NCBI RefSeq assembly: GCF_029960665.1
Contig: NZ_JASBRB010000011.1
Location: forward strand, 42,195-106,194
Direction of reading: 5' to 3'
Length of the DNA: 64,000 nucleotides
DNA from: Pseudarthrobacter sp. AL07
GTDB lineage: Bacteria; Actinomycetota; Actinomycetes; Actinomycetales; Micrococcaceae
Positions 9,285 to 18,170 of the stretch are shown here, one piece after another. The position numbers and the translations under genes are program-made. Every line of letters starts with the position of its first letter. The first letter of the stretch is position 1. Below the pieces are notes generated by a model. That model was not told the DNA's origin and made no database searches. It saw nothing but the letters and a program-made list of their open reading frames with translations.

Positions 9285-11435
9285 ATGGCCTCTGACGAGT
9301 CTGTCCCTCCCGGCGCAGTCCAGTTGTCGCTGCTGCAGGGCTTCCCGGCGAAGGCCAGGCCGTCCGGACCTCCGCTGGCCGCGCACCTTCCGGTGGCCAG
9401 GGTATTCGTCGAGACACCGCTGCCGCACCTGGACCGGCCCTTCGACTACAGCGTGCCGGCTGAACTGAATGAGGCCGCGCAGGCCGGCGTCAGGGTCAAA
9501 GTCAGTTTCAACGGCCAGGACCTGTCCGGTTTCATCATTGAGCGGACGGCAGAATCCGACGCCGGCCACACCCTGGTGCCCCTCCAGAAGGTCGTCTCCC
9601 CGGTGGTTGTCCTGACGCCGCCCGTCCGGGATCTGGTGGCCGCCGTCGCGGCCAGGTACGCGGGCACGGTCAGCGACGTCCTGCGCGTTGCGGTGCCTCC
9701 GCGCATGGCCAGGCTCGAGAAGGAGTTCCTCACCGCCCCTGCGGCAGAGCCCGCGGCACCGGATCCGCGTGCCGACGTCGCGGCCGCTACTGGTCCTGAC
9801 GTCACTTCCGGGACGGATTCCGACTGGGCCGGGTACCGTAACGGCCCGGCATTTGTCCGCCACCTGCGGGACGGCGGATCTCCGCGGGCGGTCTTCAACC
9901 CACTCCAGGGATTCGGCCCGGCCGCATGGCCGCACCTGCTGGCAACGGCCGTGGCAGCAGTCCGTGCCTCCGGCCGCGGCGCCGTGGTGGTGGTTCCGGA
10001 CTACAGGGACCTGGACCAGCTGGAAAAGGCGCTCCTGGCCGTGCTGCCCGCCGATGATATTGCGCGGCTGACGGCCGATGACGGGCCAACGCCCCGCTAC
10101 AGGAGTTTCCTGCGCCTCCTGGCCGGGTCTGCACGCGTTGCCATCGGCACGCGTTCTGCAGCATTTGCCCCCGTCCTGGATCTGGGTCTTATTGCCTGCT
10201 GGGATGACGGCGATGACCTTCACATCGAACAGCGCGCCCCGTACGCCCATAGCCGCGATGTCCTCCTGCTGCGAGCGGACCAGGAAGGCGCCGCCTGCTT
10301 GATGGCGGGTCATTCCAGGAGTACGGAACTCCAGCGGCTGGTGGAGGCCGGCTGGGCCATGCCAGTCGAGGCCGATCGGGCGTTCGCACGACGGACTGTG
10401 CCCCGGGTGTTGAACACGGCGGACAGCTTCGAACAGGAGCGCGACCCCCTCGCCCTGGTTGCGCGGCTTCCCGGTGCGGCCTGGCGCGCCGCCAAGGACG
10501 GGCTGGAACGTGGGCCTGTCCTGGTGCAGGTGGCCCGCGCCGGCTACGCCCCGTCGCTCGTCTGTGAGACCTGCCGTGAACCTGCCCGGTGCCAGGCCTG
10601 CCAGGGCCCTCTGGCCTTGGCCGGAGCCAGCGGCAGCTCTGCGATCCCGCAGTGCCGCTGGTGTTCCATGCCGGCGCCGGAGTGGCAGTGTGCCCACTGC
10701 GCAGGGCACAAGCTTCGTAAGGGCGCCACCGGAGTCCTGCGGACTGCTGAAGAGCTGGGCCGTGCATTTCCCGGAAAACCCGTTATTACGTCCTCGGGCG
10801 GCAACATCAAAGCCGGAGTTGGCGGCGCCAAGGCGCTGGTGGTGGCCACCGTCGGGGCGGAGCCCGTTGCGGAGGGCGGTTACGCTGCGGCCCTGCTGCT
10901 CGACGGCGACTCCCTGCTGCGCCGGGAGAATCTCCGCGCCGGCGAAGACACCGTGCGCCGCTGGTTCAACGCCGCAGCTTTGGTGCGTCCGGCGTCCGAT
11001 GGCGGACTGGTGGTTATCACCGCGACGGAAAGCGTGGCTGTTGGCGCGTTGCTGCGGTGGGACCCGGCCGGGTACGCCCGGCGCGAGCTCGAACTCCGGA
11101 TGGAACTCCAGCTACCGCCGGCAGTCAGGATTGCCTCGATCACCGGCCCCCGGGCCGCCGTCGTACATTTTTCCGGGACCGTTGAGAAGGAGCTGGCCAG
11201 CGCCGGCGTGGCGCTGCGGACCGCAGGTCCGGCCCCGCTGGTGCTCACCGGTCCCGCAACCGGCGGAGCCTGGAGCGCCGCGGCGGCTGGGCAGGACGCC
11301 CGGACCCTGCTGTTCTTTGCGTACGGGCAGGCAGCCACCGTCACCCGGGTGCTGCGTGCAACAAAGGCTGCGGCCGCCGCCAAGAGGAGCACGGAACCGG
11401 TCCAGATCAGGCTTGACGGCGTGGACGTCCTTTAG
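9285..11435 (+). CDS. priA: PriA-like primosomal protein, helicase motifs degenerate
   Basis: This 716-residue protein has the PriA layout: an N-terminal DNA-binding domain (ARVFVETPLPHLDRPFDYSVP near residue 35), a middle ATPase-like region and a Cys-rich zinc-binding insert (CETC, CQAC, CRWC, CAHC, residues about 427-470). The ATPase is degenerate: where PriA has a Walker A GxTGSGKT, this protein reads FNPLQGFGPAAWP near residue 205, and the DEEH box is replaced by CWDDGDD near residue 306. Loss of these motifs is known for actinobacterial PriA, which is therefore called probable primosomal protein N' without helicase activity. It lies 11 bases after metK. The function in replication restart is inferred; helicase activity is unlikely. 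Confidence 0.9.
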   Translation: MASDESVPPGAVQLSLLQGFPAKARPSGPPLAAHLPVARVFVETPLPHLDRPFDYSVPAELNEAAQAGVRVKVSFNGQDLSGFIIERTAESDAGHTLVPLQKVVSPVVVLTPPVRDLVAAVAARYAGTVSDVLRVAVPPRMARLEKEFLTAPAAEPAAPDPRADVAAATGPDVTSGTDSDWAGYRNGPAFVRHLRDGGSPRAVFNPLQGFGPAAWPHLLATAVAAVRASGRGAVVVVPDYRDLDQLEKALLAVLPADDIARLTADDGPTPRYRSFLRLLAGSARVAIGTRSAAFAPVLDLGLIACWDDGDDLHIEQRAPYAHSRDVLLLRADQEGAACLMAGHSRSTELQRLVEAGWAMPVEADRAFARRTVPRVLNTADSFEQERDPLALVARLPGAAWRAAKDGLERGPVLVQVARAGYAPSLVCETCREPARCQACQGPLALAGASGSSAIPQCRWCSMPAPEWQCAHCAGHKLRKGATGVLRTAEELGRAFPGKPVITSSGGNIKAGVGGAKALVVATVGAEPVAEGGYAAALLLDGDSLLRRENLRAGEDTVRRWFNAAALVRPASDGGLVVITATESVAVGALLRWDPAGYARRELELRMELQLPPAVRIASITGPRAAVVHFSGTVEKELASAGVALRTAGPAPLVLTGPATGGAWSAAAAGQDARTLLFFAYGQAATVTRVLRATKAAAAAKRSTEPVQIRLDGVDVL

Positions 11436-11476
11436 TAAACGTCCGTTAGCATGCGTCCCTTAGAGGACTCGCGGCG

Positions 11477-12553
11477 TCAGCGTCCGCGGCGCGCCATGAT
11501 GTCGTGGGCCACATCCACCAGTTGCTGGGCGGATTCGTCCCAGCTGAATTCCCGGGCACGCGCCACCGAACGACGGGACACCTGCTGCCAGTGGGCGGCG
11601 TCGCGCAGTCTCTGCACGGCCGCGGCAAACTCTGCCGGGGACGCGGGATCAACGTAGGCTACCGCGTCGCCGCCCACTTCCCGGAAAATCGGGATGTCGC
11701 TGGCGATGACCGGCGTGCCGAGAGCCATGGCCTCCACCAGCGGGAGACCGTAACCTTCGGCGTGGGAGAGGCTCACCAGTGCCGTGGCACGTTTGAGCAG
11801 GACGGTGTATTCGTCGTCGGTGACCCCGTTGTGGAAGACCACCTTGGCGCCAGGCGGAACCATGATCTCCAGCTCGGCCCGGCGATCCGCGGTGATCCTG
11901 CTCAGCAGGTGCAAGGTGAAATCGGGCAGCCCGGACATTCCGGCCACCATCGTTTCAACGTTTTTGTAGGGCATAAACGATCCCATGTACACGAGCGAAT
12001 GTTCTGCACCGGCGGCGGGATCGCGCGGGTCCTGCGCGGGCTGCGGGGCGTTGCTGATGATCCGCACCGGCCTCTGGGTGAGCCGGTACTTGGCCATCAG
12101 GGCTTCAGTGGTCCGGCTGATCGTGGCCACGGTGTCCGCCCGGTTGAGGAGGACGCGCTGGGGCCAGAACGCCTTGTGGTATAGGCGCCACAGCACGCGG
12201 ACGGGTGCCGGCAGGAACCCCGGGGGAGCAGGGTGCTCGTAGTAGATGAGGTCGTGCAGGGTCAGGACCAGGCCGTACTTGCGCCCCCAGCTGCCCATGG
12301 TCTGCATGGGGCACACCACAACGTCGGCCCCCAGCGGGTTGACCCTGCGGGCCACGAACAGCTCCAGCGGGGACAGCGGACTGTTGATCAGCGTGTACGG
12401 AACATCCGGAAGCAGCGCCAGCTGACGGGGGTCGCTGATGAGCATGGAAACGTCTGCAACCTTCGCGGTGGCGGCGATGAGGCTGGCCCCGTAGCGGCTG
12501 ATGCCGTCGTGGTGGTCGGTCCGGGTGAATCGTGCATCGATGACAATCTTCAC
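11477..12553 (-). CDS. Glycosyltransferase, GT4 family
   Basis: The protein is a retaining GT-B glycosyltransferase that probably transfers a sugar from a nucleotide-sugar donor; the acceptor is unknown. The N-terminal Rossmann domain begins MKIVIDARFTRTDHHDGISRYG, typical of the GT4 mannosyl- and rhamnosyltransferase group. The C-terminal donor-binding domain contains LVYMGSFMPYKNVETMV near residue 190 and the E-x7-E signature in EGYGLPLVEAMALGTPVIASDIPI near residue 267. No membrane segment is seen. It starts with GTG, overlapping the stop of the upstream hydrolase by four bases (GTGA), so it is last in a minus-strand operon with the hydrolase, the reductase and possibly the SorC regulator. 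It converges with priA. Confidence 0.85.
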   Translation of the reverse strand: MKIVIDARFTRTDHHDGISRYGASLIAATAKVADVSMLISDPRQLALLPDVPYTLINSPLSPLELFVARRVNPLGADVVVCPMQTMGSWGRKYGLVLTLHDLIYYEHPAPPGFLPAPVRVLWRLYHKAFWPQRVLLNRADTVATISRTTEALMAKYRLTQRPVRIISNAPQPAQDPRDPAAGAEHSLVYMGSFMPYKNVETMVAGMSGLPDFTLHLLSRITADRRAELEIMVPPGAKVVFHNGVTDDEYTVLLKRATALVSLSHAEGYGLPLVEAMALGTPVIASDIPIFREVGGDAVAYVDPASPAEFAAAVQRLRDAAHWQQVSRRSVARAREFSWDESAQQLVDVAHDIMARRGR

Positions 12554-13479
12554 GCGGGGTGGTCCTTAAGGAAGCTGCGGATGAAGCCGGCGGCGGGGCC
12601 GGGCGTTTCATAGTGGATCAGGTGGCCGACGCCGGGAATGACTTTGAGGACCCCGTCGGGGAGAAGCCCGGCGAGGCGGTGCTGGTCGGGCAGGGTGGCA
12701 ATCTCGTCCTTTTCGCCGGCGACCAGGAGCACCGGCAGGTCCAGCTTCCCGGCAACCTCTGCCACATGGCCGCTGACCGACGCTGTGAACGATTCGAGGA
12801 GACTCTCCCGGTTCGCGAACGCACTGAAGTAGGCATGGTGCTGGCCGTGGATGAAGCCGCGCAGGTCTTTGTCGGCCGTCTTGGCCATGGCCTCGCTCAT
12901 GACTCTGACAATCAGCGGACTGCGCAGCAGCGCCAGACCCAGCGGGCGGGGGAGCCTGGCCGCCAGCCGGTAGTAGAGAACGGCCAGTCTGGTCATGATC
13001 CCCTTGGGACCTTCCTGGGCAGGCGCGGCGATGGGATTGATCAGGATCAGCGGAGCGACGGTGCCCGGATGGGTCGCCACAAAATGGGCGGCGACGATCG
13101 AGCCGAAGGAGTGCCCCAGCAACACCGTGTCCGGACCAAGGCCGAGCGCCGCCATAAAGTCGGTGACAAAAGTGCCGTACTGTTCCACCGAGTGTTCACC
13201 GGAGGCGAATGCGGCGGAGCTGCCGAAACCTGGCAGGTCCGGCATAATGATGCGCATCTCCGGCAATTGGTCTGCCACCCGGAGGAGGCCATGGTGATCG
13301 CCGCGGAAGCCGTGGATCACCAGGATGGTGCGGGTGTCGGGCGTGGCCTGGATGGGTTCGTAGGTCCAATACGCCACGGCGGTGCCATCGATCACGATGT
13401 TTGCGGCACAGGTGCGGGCCGCCAGCCCCGCGCTGAAGAACGACGGCGCGGGGGATGGTTGTTGATCGGCGGTTTTCAT
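12550..13479 (-). CDS. Alpha/beta-fold hydrolase
   Basis: This 309-residue protein has an alpha/beta-hydrolase fold. ILVIHGFRGDHHGL near residue 52 is the HG oxyanion motif, GHSFGS near residue 122 is the nucleophile elbow with the catalytic Ser, an acidic residue follows in AGEKDEIATLP, and the catalytic His is in GVGHLIHYE near the C-terminus. No signal peptide is seen, so it is probably cytosolic. The substrate cannot be told from the sequence; esterase, lipase or C-C hydrolase activities all occur in this family. It lies 11 bases after the aldo/keto reductase and overlaps the glycosyltransferase by four bases, pointing to a common transcript. Confidence 0.85.
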   Translation of the reverse strand: MKTADQQPSPAPSFFSAGLAARTCAANIVIDGTAVAYWTYEPIQATPDTRTILVIHGFRGDHHGLLRVADQLPEMRIIMPDLPGFGSSAAFASGEHSVEQYGTFVTDFMAALGLGPDTVLLGHSFGSIVAAHFVATHPGTVAPLILINPIAAPAQEGPKGIMTRLAVLYYRLAARLPRPLGLALLRSPLIVRVMSEAMAKTADKDLRGFIHGQHHAYFSAFANRESLLESFTASVSGHVAEVAGKLDLPVLLVAGEKDEIATLPDQHRLAGLLPDGVLKVIPGVGHLIHYETPGPAAGFIRSFLKDHPA

Positions 13480-13490
13480 GACCCTCGGTC

Positions 13491-14360
13491 CTAGTTGACG
13501 TTGTCGGGGTGGGACCCGGTGCGCTGCCCGCGGTCAAGCTCAGCCAAGGCTGCCATGTCGCGGTCTGAAAGTTCAAAGCCGAAGACGTCCAGGTTTTCCC
13601 GGATCCGTGCCTCCGAGCTTGCCTTCGGGATGGCGATGTTCCCCAGCTGGATATGCCACCGAAGAATAATCTGGGCTGCTGTCCGGCCGTGCTCGGCCGC
13701 CAGGGCCAGGACCACGGAATCCGACAGTACGTGTCCGCGCCCCAGGGGGCTCCAGGCTTCAGTCCGGATGCCGAGGGTGAGGTGCTTCTCCGTGAGCTCC
13801 GCCTGCTGAAGCCACGGGTGCAGTTCAATCTGGTTCACAGCCGGCACCACTTCGGCACTCTCGAGCAGGCGGTCCAGGTGCGCCGGCTGGAAGTTGCAGA
13901 CACCGATGGCCCGGACCTTTCCTTCGCGGTACAGCGTTTCGAGGGCGCGGTACGTGTCGCTGAACAGGTCCCGCTTGGCGCAGGGCCAGTGGATCAAGTA
14001 CATGTCCACGTAGTCCAGTCCAAGGTTAACCATGGACGTATCGAAGGCACGGAGGGCTGCGTCATACCCCTGGTCATCGTTCCACACCTTCGTGGTGACA
14101 AATACGTCCTCGCGCCGCAGGCCAGGTGAGGACTCCCCGGAGCCGCCGCTTCTGCCGTCGGAATCCATGGCGGGGCCCACTCCGCGCGCCACTCCTGTTT
14201 CGTTGCCGTACATGGCTGCCGTGTCAAAGTGGCGGTATCCGGTGCCCAGGGCCGTGGCCACCAGGCCGGCGGCTTCGGTTGCCGGAACTTTGTACAGCCC
14301 GAAGCCCAACTGGTCGATCAGCACACCGTTGTTAAGGCTGAGCCGGGGTGAGGTTTTCAT
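13491..14360 (-). CDS. Aldo/keto reductase
   Basis: This is an NADPH-dependent TIM-barrel oxidoreductase acting on aldehydes or ketones. The catalytic tetrad can be placed: Asp and Tyr in GYRHFDTAAMYGNE, Lys in VFVTTKVWND and His in DMYLIHWP; the cofactor-binding end PKASSEARIRENLDVF is present. The loop between Tyr and Lys carries an extra Ser/Gly-rich stretch (about 20 residues, around DSDGRSGGSGESS) compared with family members I know. I chose the ATG at 14360, giving 289 residues, because the protein then begins with the usual MKTSPRLSLNNGV; the frame is open 69 bases further upstream into the regulator. The gene starts 10 bases after the SorC-type regulator stop, so it is probably co-transcribed with it. 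Confidence 0.9.
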   Translation of the reverse strand: MKTSPRLSLNNGVLIDQLGFGLYKVPATEAAGLVATALGTGYRHFDTAAMYGNETGVARGVGPAMDSDGRSGGSGESSPGLRREDVFVTTKVWNDDQGYDAALRAFDTSMVNLGLDYVDMYLIHWPCAKRDLFSDTYRALETLYREGKVRAIGVCNFQPAHLDRLLESAEVVPAVNQIELHPWLQQAELTEKHLTLGIRTEAWSPLGRGHVLSDSVVLALAAEHGRTAAQIILRWHIQLGNIAIPKASSEARIRENLDVFGFELSDRDMAALAELDRGQRTGSHPDNVN

Positions 14361-14370
14361 AGCATTGACT

Positions 14371-15345
14371 CTACCCATTGGGCCAGGCGACACCGCCAAA
14401 GCCCACCAGGCGGCGCGCGGTGGCTTCATCCACGATCAGGTCGGTGGCGAGGCCGGCGGACAGGGCGCCCCGCAGGCCATTGATCTTCGATGCCCCGGAG
14501 ACCACGCAGATCCGACGCCGGACCTGGCGCAGCTGGGAGAGGGCCGGACCCGTGGAGCGTTCATTGAGGACGATCCCGTGGGAGGATCCGTCACGCCGGA
14601 AAAACACCGTGGCGACGTCACCCACAACGTCAGAATGGGCAAGTACCTTGAGATCGCTTTCGTCCAGGTAGCCACCCGCGTAAACGTGGCTTGGGTAGTC
14701 TGCGTGCACGGATCCAACGCCGAAGATGGCGATGCTCATCCGGGCCTGCAGGTCCAGGATGCGCTGCACGCTGCGCTCATTCCACATGGCGGTTTTGGTG
14801 GCTGCATGGTCAAAGAATGCGGGAACAGGGAACTGCTCCACACGGGCGCCGTAAGCACTTCCGAAGCGGCGCATGATGTCACTCGCGTACGTGATGCCGG
14901 TGGTGTGCATGTTGCCGGCGCCGTTCAGCTGGACCACCACGGTATCGTGCGTGATCTTGCGGGTGAGGTGTCTGCTGACGGCGCTTAGCGTTGATCCCCA
15001 CGCGACGCCGATGATCGCATTGGAATCCACCAGGGGACCGATGGTTCGTGCTGCCTGGATGGCCACCCGGTCCAGGGTTTCCGCCTCGTTCAGGGACTCC
15101 ACCACCGGAACCACGTGCACGTCAACGCTGTACTCGCGCCGGATCATGCTTTCGAGTTCGGGGCCGGTATCCATTGGATTGCGGATCTGGATCTGGACCA
15201 AACCCGTGTCCCTGGCGGCTGAGAGGAGCCTGGAAACAGTGGACCGGGACGTCCGCAGTTCCCTCGCGATCGCGTCCATGGTCAGGTCCTGGAGGTAATA
15301 CATCTGTGCAGCTCTGAGCGCATCTGAGTGCCGTGAAGGCGTCAT
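14371..15345 (-). CDS. SorC/DeoR-type sugar-binding transcriptional regulator
   Basis: The 324-residue protein has an N-terminal helix-turn-helix (LTMDAIARELRTSRSTVSRLLSAARDTGLV, residues about 18-48) and a SorC-family sugar-phosphate-binding domain: GVAWGSTLSAVSRHL near residue 115, AIFGVGSVHADYPSHVYAGG near residue 210 and CVVSGASKINGLRGAL near the end. I chose ATG 15345 because a GGAG lies seven to ten bases upstream and the protein then starts just before the HTH; the frame is open further upstream. It is transcribed divergently from glpD-glpF-glpK, so it probably controls glycerol use with glycerol 3-phosphate or a related sugar phosphate as effector. That role is inferred from position. 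Downstream it runs into the reductase-hydrolase-glycosyltransferase genes. Confidence 0.88.
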   Translation of the reverse strand: MTPSRHSDALRAAQMYYLQDLTMDAIARELRTSRSTVSRLLSAARDTGLVQIQIRNPMDTGPELESMIRREYSVDVHVVPVVESLNEAETLDRVAIQAARTIGPLVDSNAIIGVAWGSTLSAVSRHLTRKITHDTVVVQLNGAGNMHTTGITYASDIMRRFGSAYGARVEQFPVPAFFDHAATKTAMWNERSVQRILDLQARMSIAIFGVGSVHADYPSHVYAGGYLDESDLKVLAHSDVVGDVATVFFRRDGSSHGIVLNERSTGPALSQLRQVRRRICVVSGASKINGLRGALSAGLATDLIVDEATARRLVGFGGVAWPNG

Positions 15346-15358
15346 TCGGACTCCAATC

Positions 15359-15372
15359 TGCACGTTTGTGCA
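15359..15372. promoter_or_regulatory. Candidate operator, inverted repeat TGCAC-N4-GTGCA
   Basis: A perfect 5-bp inverted repeat with a GTTT spacer lies between the regulator and glpD, 14 bases upstream of the regulator start and just before the TTGACT -35-like box for glpD. Its place would let a dimeric repressor control both directions. No binding data exist in the sequence; the link to the SorC protein is inference. Confidence 0.45.
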
Positions 15373-15378
15373 TAGTGC

Positions 15379-15408
15379 TTGACTCCATTTTCCAATACTC
15401 CAAACAAT
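15379..15408 (+). promoter_or_regulatory. Candidate glpD promoter
   Basis: TTGACT at 15379-15384 and AACAAT at 15403-15408 are separated by 18 bases and stand in an AT-richer stretch 62 bases before the glpD start. Both hexamers are reasonable matches to vegetative -35 and -10 boxes. The call is by eye. Confidence 0.4.
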
Positions 15409-15469
15409 AGTTGAAGAACGACGGTTCGTCCGGCGGATGCCCGCAGGCCAATAAACCCAGGGAGCAGTT

Positions 15470-17281
15470 TTGGGAATCAGAGATTCATTCAGCCACAGCG
15501 GAGCCACGCCCGTCCACAGCCCGGTGCTGCGCGCATCGGTCCAGGGTCTGCGAAATCGTCCGCACGCCAAAGTTTTGATCATCGGCGGTGGCATCAACGG
15601 CGTGGGAACGTTCCGGGACCTCGCCCTGCAGGGAGTGGATGTGGCCCTGGTGGAGCGTGGCGACTACTGCCAGGGTGCCAGCGGTGCGTCCTCACACATG
15701 ATTCATGGCGGCATCCGTTACCTCGAAAACGGAGAATTCCGCCTCGTCCGGGAATCTGTAGTGGAACGCAACCGACTCCTGCGGATCGCACCGCATTATG
15801 TGAAGCCCCTCCAGACCACCATCCCCATTTTCAGCACCTTCTCCGGCGTCCTGTCGGCACCCCTGCGGTTCCTCACGCACAAACAGCAGGGCAAGCCCAA
15901 GGAGCGCGGCGCTTTCCTGATCAAACTGGGCCTGAGCATGTATGACTCGTTTTCCCGCGACGGCGGTGCCGTGCCGCGCCACCAGTTCCGCGGACGGAAG
16001 CGGGCCCTCGCCGAGCTGCCGCAGCTGCACCCCGGAATCAAATACGCTGCCACATACTTCGACGCGTCGGTGCATAACCCCGAGCGGCTCACGCTCGATG
16101 TGCTCCAGGACGGCGAAAAGGCAGGCAAGGGCAACGGCGGACCGGAAAGCTCAACAGCCCGGGCAAGCAACTACCTTGCACTTCATTCTCTCGGCGGGCC
16201 TGCCACACAGTCCGGCACCACGGTCCAGCTGCGCGACGAACTGACAGGGGAGCTCTTCGATTTCACCGCGGACGTCATCGTCAACACCACCGGCGCCTGG
16301 GTGGACCTGACCAACGAAGCCATGGGGGCGGCGTCGGCCTTCATGGGCGGCACAAAAGGATCGCACATCGTACTGGACCACCCGGTCCTGCTCGAGGCCT
16401 GCAAAGGCCGGGAGATCTTCTTTGAACACACGGACGGCCGGATCGTCCTCATCTACCCCATGGGCGACCGGGTCCTGGTGGGAACCACTGACATCAATGC
16501 GGATATGACGAAGGACGCGGTGTGCACGGATGAGGAGATCGAGTACTTCTTCAACCTGATCGGACACGTTTTCCCGGACATCAGCGTGCAGCGTGACCAG
16601 ATCGTCTACACGTTCTCCGGCGTCCGCCCGCTGCCACGCCACGATGCCACCCAGCCTGGGTTTGTTTCGCGCGACTACAGCATCGAACGGCGCACCCCGG
16701 ATCCCGGGGCGCCCGGCGCCGGAGCCGCGGTCGTACTCAGCCTGGTGGGCGGCAAATGGACCACATTCCGGGCGTTGGCCGAGCACATGGCAAATGATGT
16801 GCTTGCCGAGCTGGGAATGGAACGGAAGGTCTCCACGGCGAAGCTCGCCATCGGAGGCGGTGCCGGCTTCCCCACGGATGAGGCCGGAATCCAGAAATGG
16901 ATCAAGGCGCACGTGGGTACCGGGCGGGATGCTGACCGCACTGCCGTCCTGTTGACGCGTTACGGCACGAGGGCAGACGACGTGATCCGCTACCTTGATG
17001 CCGGGCCGGACAGGCTGCTCCGTTCCACCCGTGAACTCAGTGTCCGGGAGCTGGAGTTTATGGCCCGGAACGAGCAGATCGGGCACCTCATCGATGTCCT
17101 GATCCGGCGTACGTCGCTCGCCTTCCGTGGACTTGTCACCGGAGAACTTCTTGTCGAGGTTGCGGACGTCCTGTCCGCCCCGCTGGGCTGGGATGCCACA
17201 GCCAAGACCGACGAGATCAAGCATGCGCGGGAAGTACTGGAGCGATTCCACCGCGTACAGATCCACAGCCTGGTGGCCTAG
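15470..17281 (+). CDS. glpD: Aerobic glycerol-3-phosphate dehydrogenase
   Basis: GlpD oxidises glycerol 3-phosphate to dihydroxyacetone phosphate and passes electrons to the quinone pool at the membrane. The N-terminal FAD-binding motif KVLIIGGGINGVGTFRDLALQG is near residue 34, followed by SGASSHMIHGGIRYLENGEF near residue 65; FEHTDGRIVLIYPMGDRVLVGTTD near residue 323 and GKWTTFRALAEHM near 428 match the DAO/GlpD family, with the C-terminal alpha domain after residue 460. The length is 603 residues. The start is a TTG at 15470 with GGGAG about ten bases upstream. It heads the glpD-glpF-glpK operon. Residues 205-230 hold a small Gly/Ser-rich insert (GKGNGGPESSTARA). Confidence 0.95.
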   Translation: MGIRDSFSHSGATPVHSPVLRASVQGLRNRPHAKVLIIGGGINGVGTFRDLALQGVDVALVERGDYCQGASGASSHMIHGGIRYLENGEFRLVRESVVERNRLLRIAPHYVKPLQTTIPIFSTFSGVLSAPLRFLTHKQQGKPKERGAFLIKLGLSMYDSFSRDGGAVPRHQFRGRKRALAELPQLHPGIKYAATYFDASVHNPERLTLDVLQDGEKAGKGNGGPESSTARASNYLALHSLGGPATQSGTTVQLRDELTGELFDFTADVIVNTTGAWVDLTNEAMGAASAFMGGTKGSHIVLDHPVLLEACKGREIFFEHTDGRIVLIYPMGDRVLVGTTDINADMTKDAVCTDEEIEYFFNLIGHVFPDISVQRDQIVYTFSGVRPLPRHDATQPGFVSRDYSIERRTPDPGAPGAGAAVVLSLVGGKWTTFRALAEHMANDVLAELGMERKVSTAKLAIGGGAGFPTDEAGIQKWIKAHVGTGRDADRTAVLLTRYGTRADDVIRYLDAGPDRLLRSTRELSVRELEFMARNEQIGHLIDVLIRRTSLAFRGLVTGELLVEVADVLSAPLGWDATAKTDEIKHAREVLERFHRVQIHSLVA

Positions 17282-17324
17282 GCAGACCAGGCTGCAGCCG
17301 GGGCGTCAAAGCGCTCCGGCCCAA

Positions 17325-17349
17325 CGGTCCTTCAACCCGCGAAGGACCG
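17325..17349 (+). other. Hairpin between glpD and glpF
   Basis: CGGTCCTT (17325-17332) and AAGGACCG (17342-17349) form a perfect 8-bp stem with a 9-base loop, followed by AAAACAGAAAAT and then the glpF ribosome-binding site. There is no U-tract, so it is more likely an mRNA-processing or stability element than a terminator. Confidence 0.45.
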
Positions 17350-17371
17350 AAAACAGAAAATAGAGGAGTCA

Positions 17372-18127
17372 ATGATGTCTCTTGGAATTGTTTTTCTTTC
17401 CGAAGTCTTCGGAACGGCGATGCTCACCCTGCTGGGTTGCGGTGTCGTGGCCAACGTGGCCCTTAAAGGCACAAAAGGCAACAGCGGCGGGTTCCTGATG
17501 GTGACGTGGGGGTGGGGGATCGCCGTCTTCGCGGGTGTTTTCGTTGCCGCCAAATCCGGCGCCCACCTCAATCCAGCCGTCACGCTGGGCCTACTGGTTA
17601 AGGGCGGCAAGGAGTATGCTCCGGACGTTCCGGTGGATGTCGCGTCCACGTTCACCTACTTCGGTGGCGAACTGCTTGGCGCTTTCCTGGGCGCCGTCGT
17701 TTGCTGGGTCGCGTACAAGCAGCACTTCGATGCCGAACCCGTGGAAGCCAACAAGCTGGCAACGTTCTCCACCGGTCCGGCCATCCGCTCCACGCCCTGG
17801 AACCTGCTCACGGAAATCATCGGCACGTTTGTCCTGGTCTTCGTCATCCTGACGTTCGGCGGGACGCCCTCGGGCCTTGGGCCGCTGGCGGTGGCACTGC
17901 TCGTGGTGGGCATCGGCGTATCCCTGGGTGGACCCACGGGTTATGCCATTAATCCGGCCCGCGACCTCGGGCCCCGCATAGCCCACGCTATCCTGCCCAT
18001 CAAGGGCAAGGGTTCAAGTGACTGGGCCTACTCCTGGATCCCGGTAGTGGGTCCGCTGATCGGCGGAACGCTTGCCGGTCTGGTGGCCCTCTGGGTTCCC
18101 ATGATCATGCCTGCCGTCGCCGGCTAG
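17372..18127 (+). CDS. glpF: Glycerol facilitator (MIP/aquaporin family)
   Basis: GlpF is a membrane channel that lets glycerol diffuse into the cell. The 251-residue protein has six hydrophobic segments and both pore half-helices: the first NPA box in HLNPAVTLG near residue 68 and the second in [11 protein letters not shown] near residue 193, the Asp after the second box being characteristic of glycerol facilitators. GGAG lies four to seven bases before the ATG at 17372; a second ATG follows directly. It sits between glpD and glpK with 90- and 43-base gaps, as expected for a glycerol operon. Confidence 0.95.
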   Translation: MMSLGIVFLSEVFGTAMLTLLGCGVVANVALKGTKGNSGGFLMVTWGWGIAVFAGVFVAAKSGAHLNPAVTLGLLVKGGKEYAPDVPVDVASTFTYFGGELLGAFLGAVVCWVAYKQHFDAEPVEANKLATFSTGPAIRSTPWNLLTEIIGTFVLVFVILTFGGTPSGLGPLAVALLVVGIGVSLGGPTGYAINPARDLGPRIAHAILPIKGKGSSDWAYSWIPVVGPLIGGTLAGLVALWVPMIMPAVAG

Positions 18128-18170
18128 TAACCATTTCAAACGCACACGAAATACAGACAAGGACGTCATC

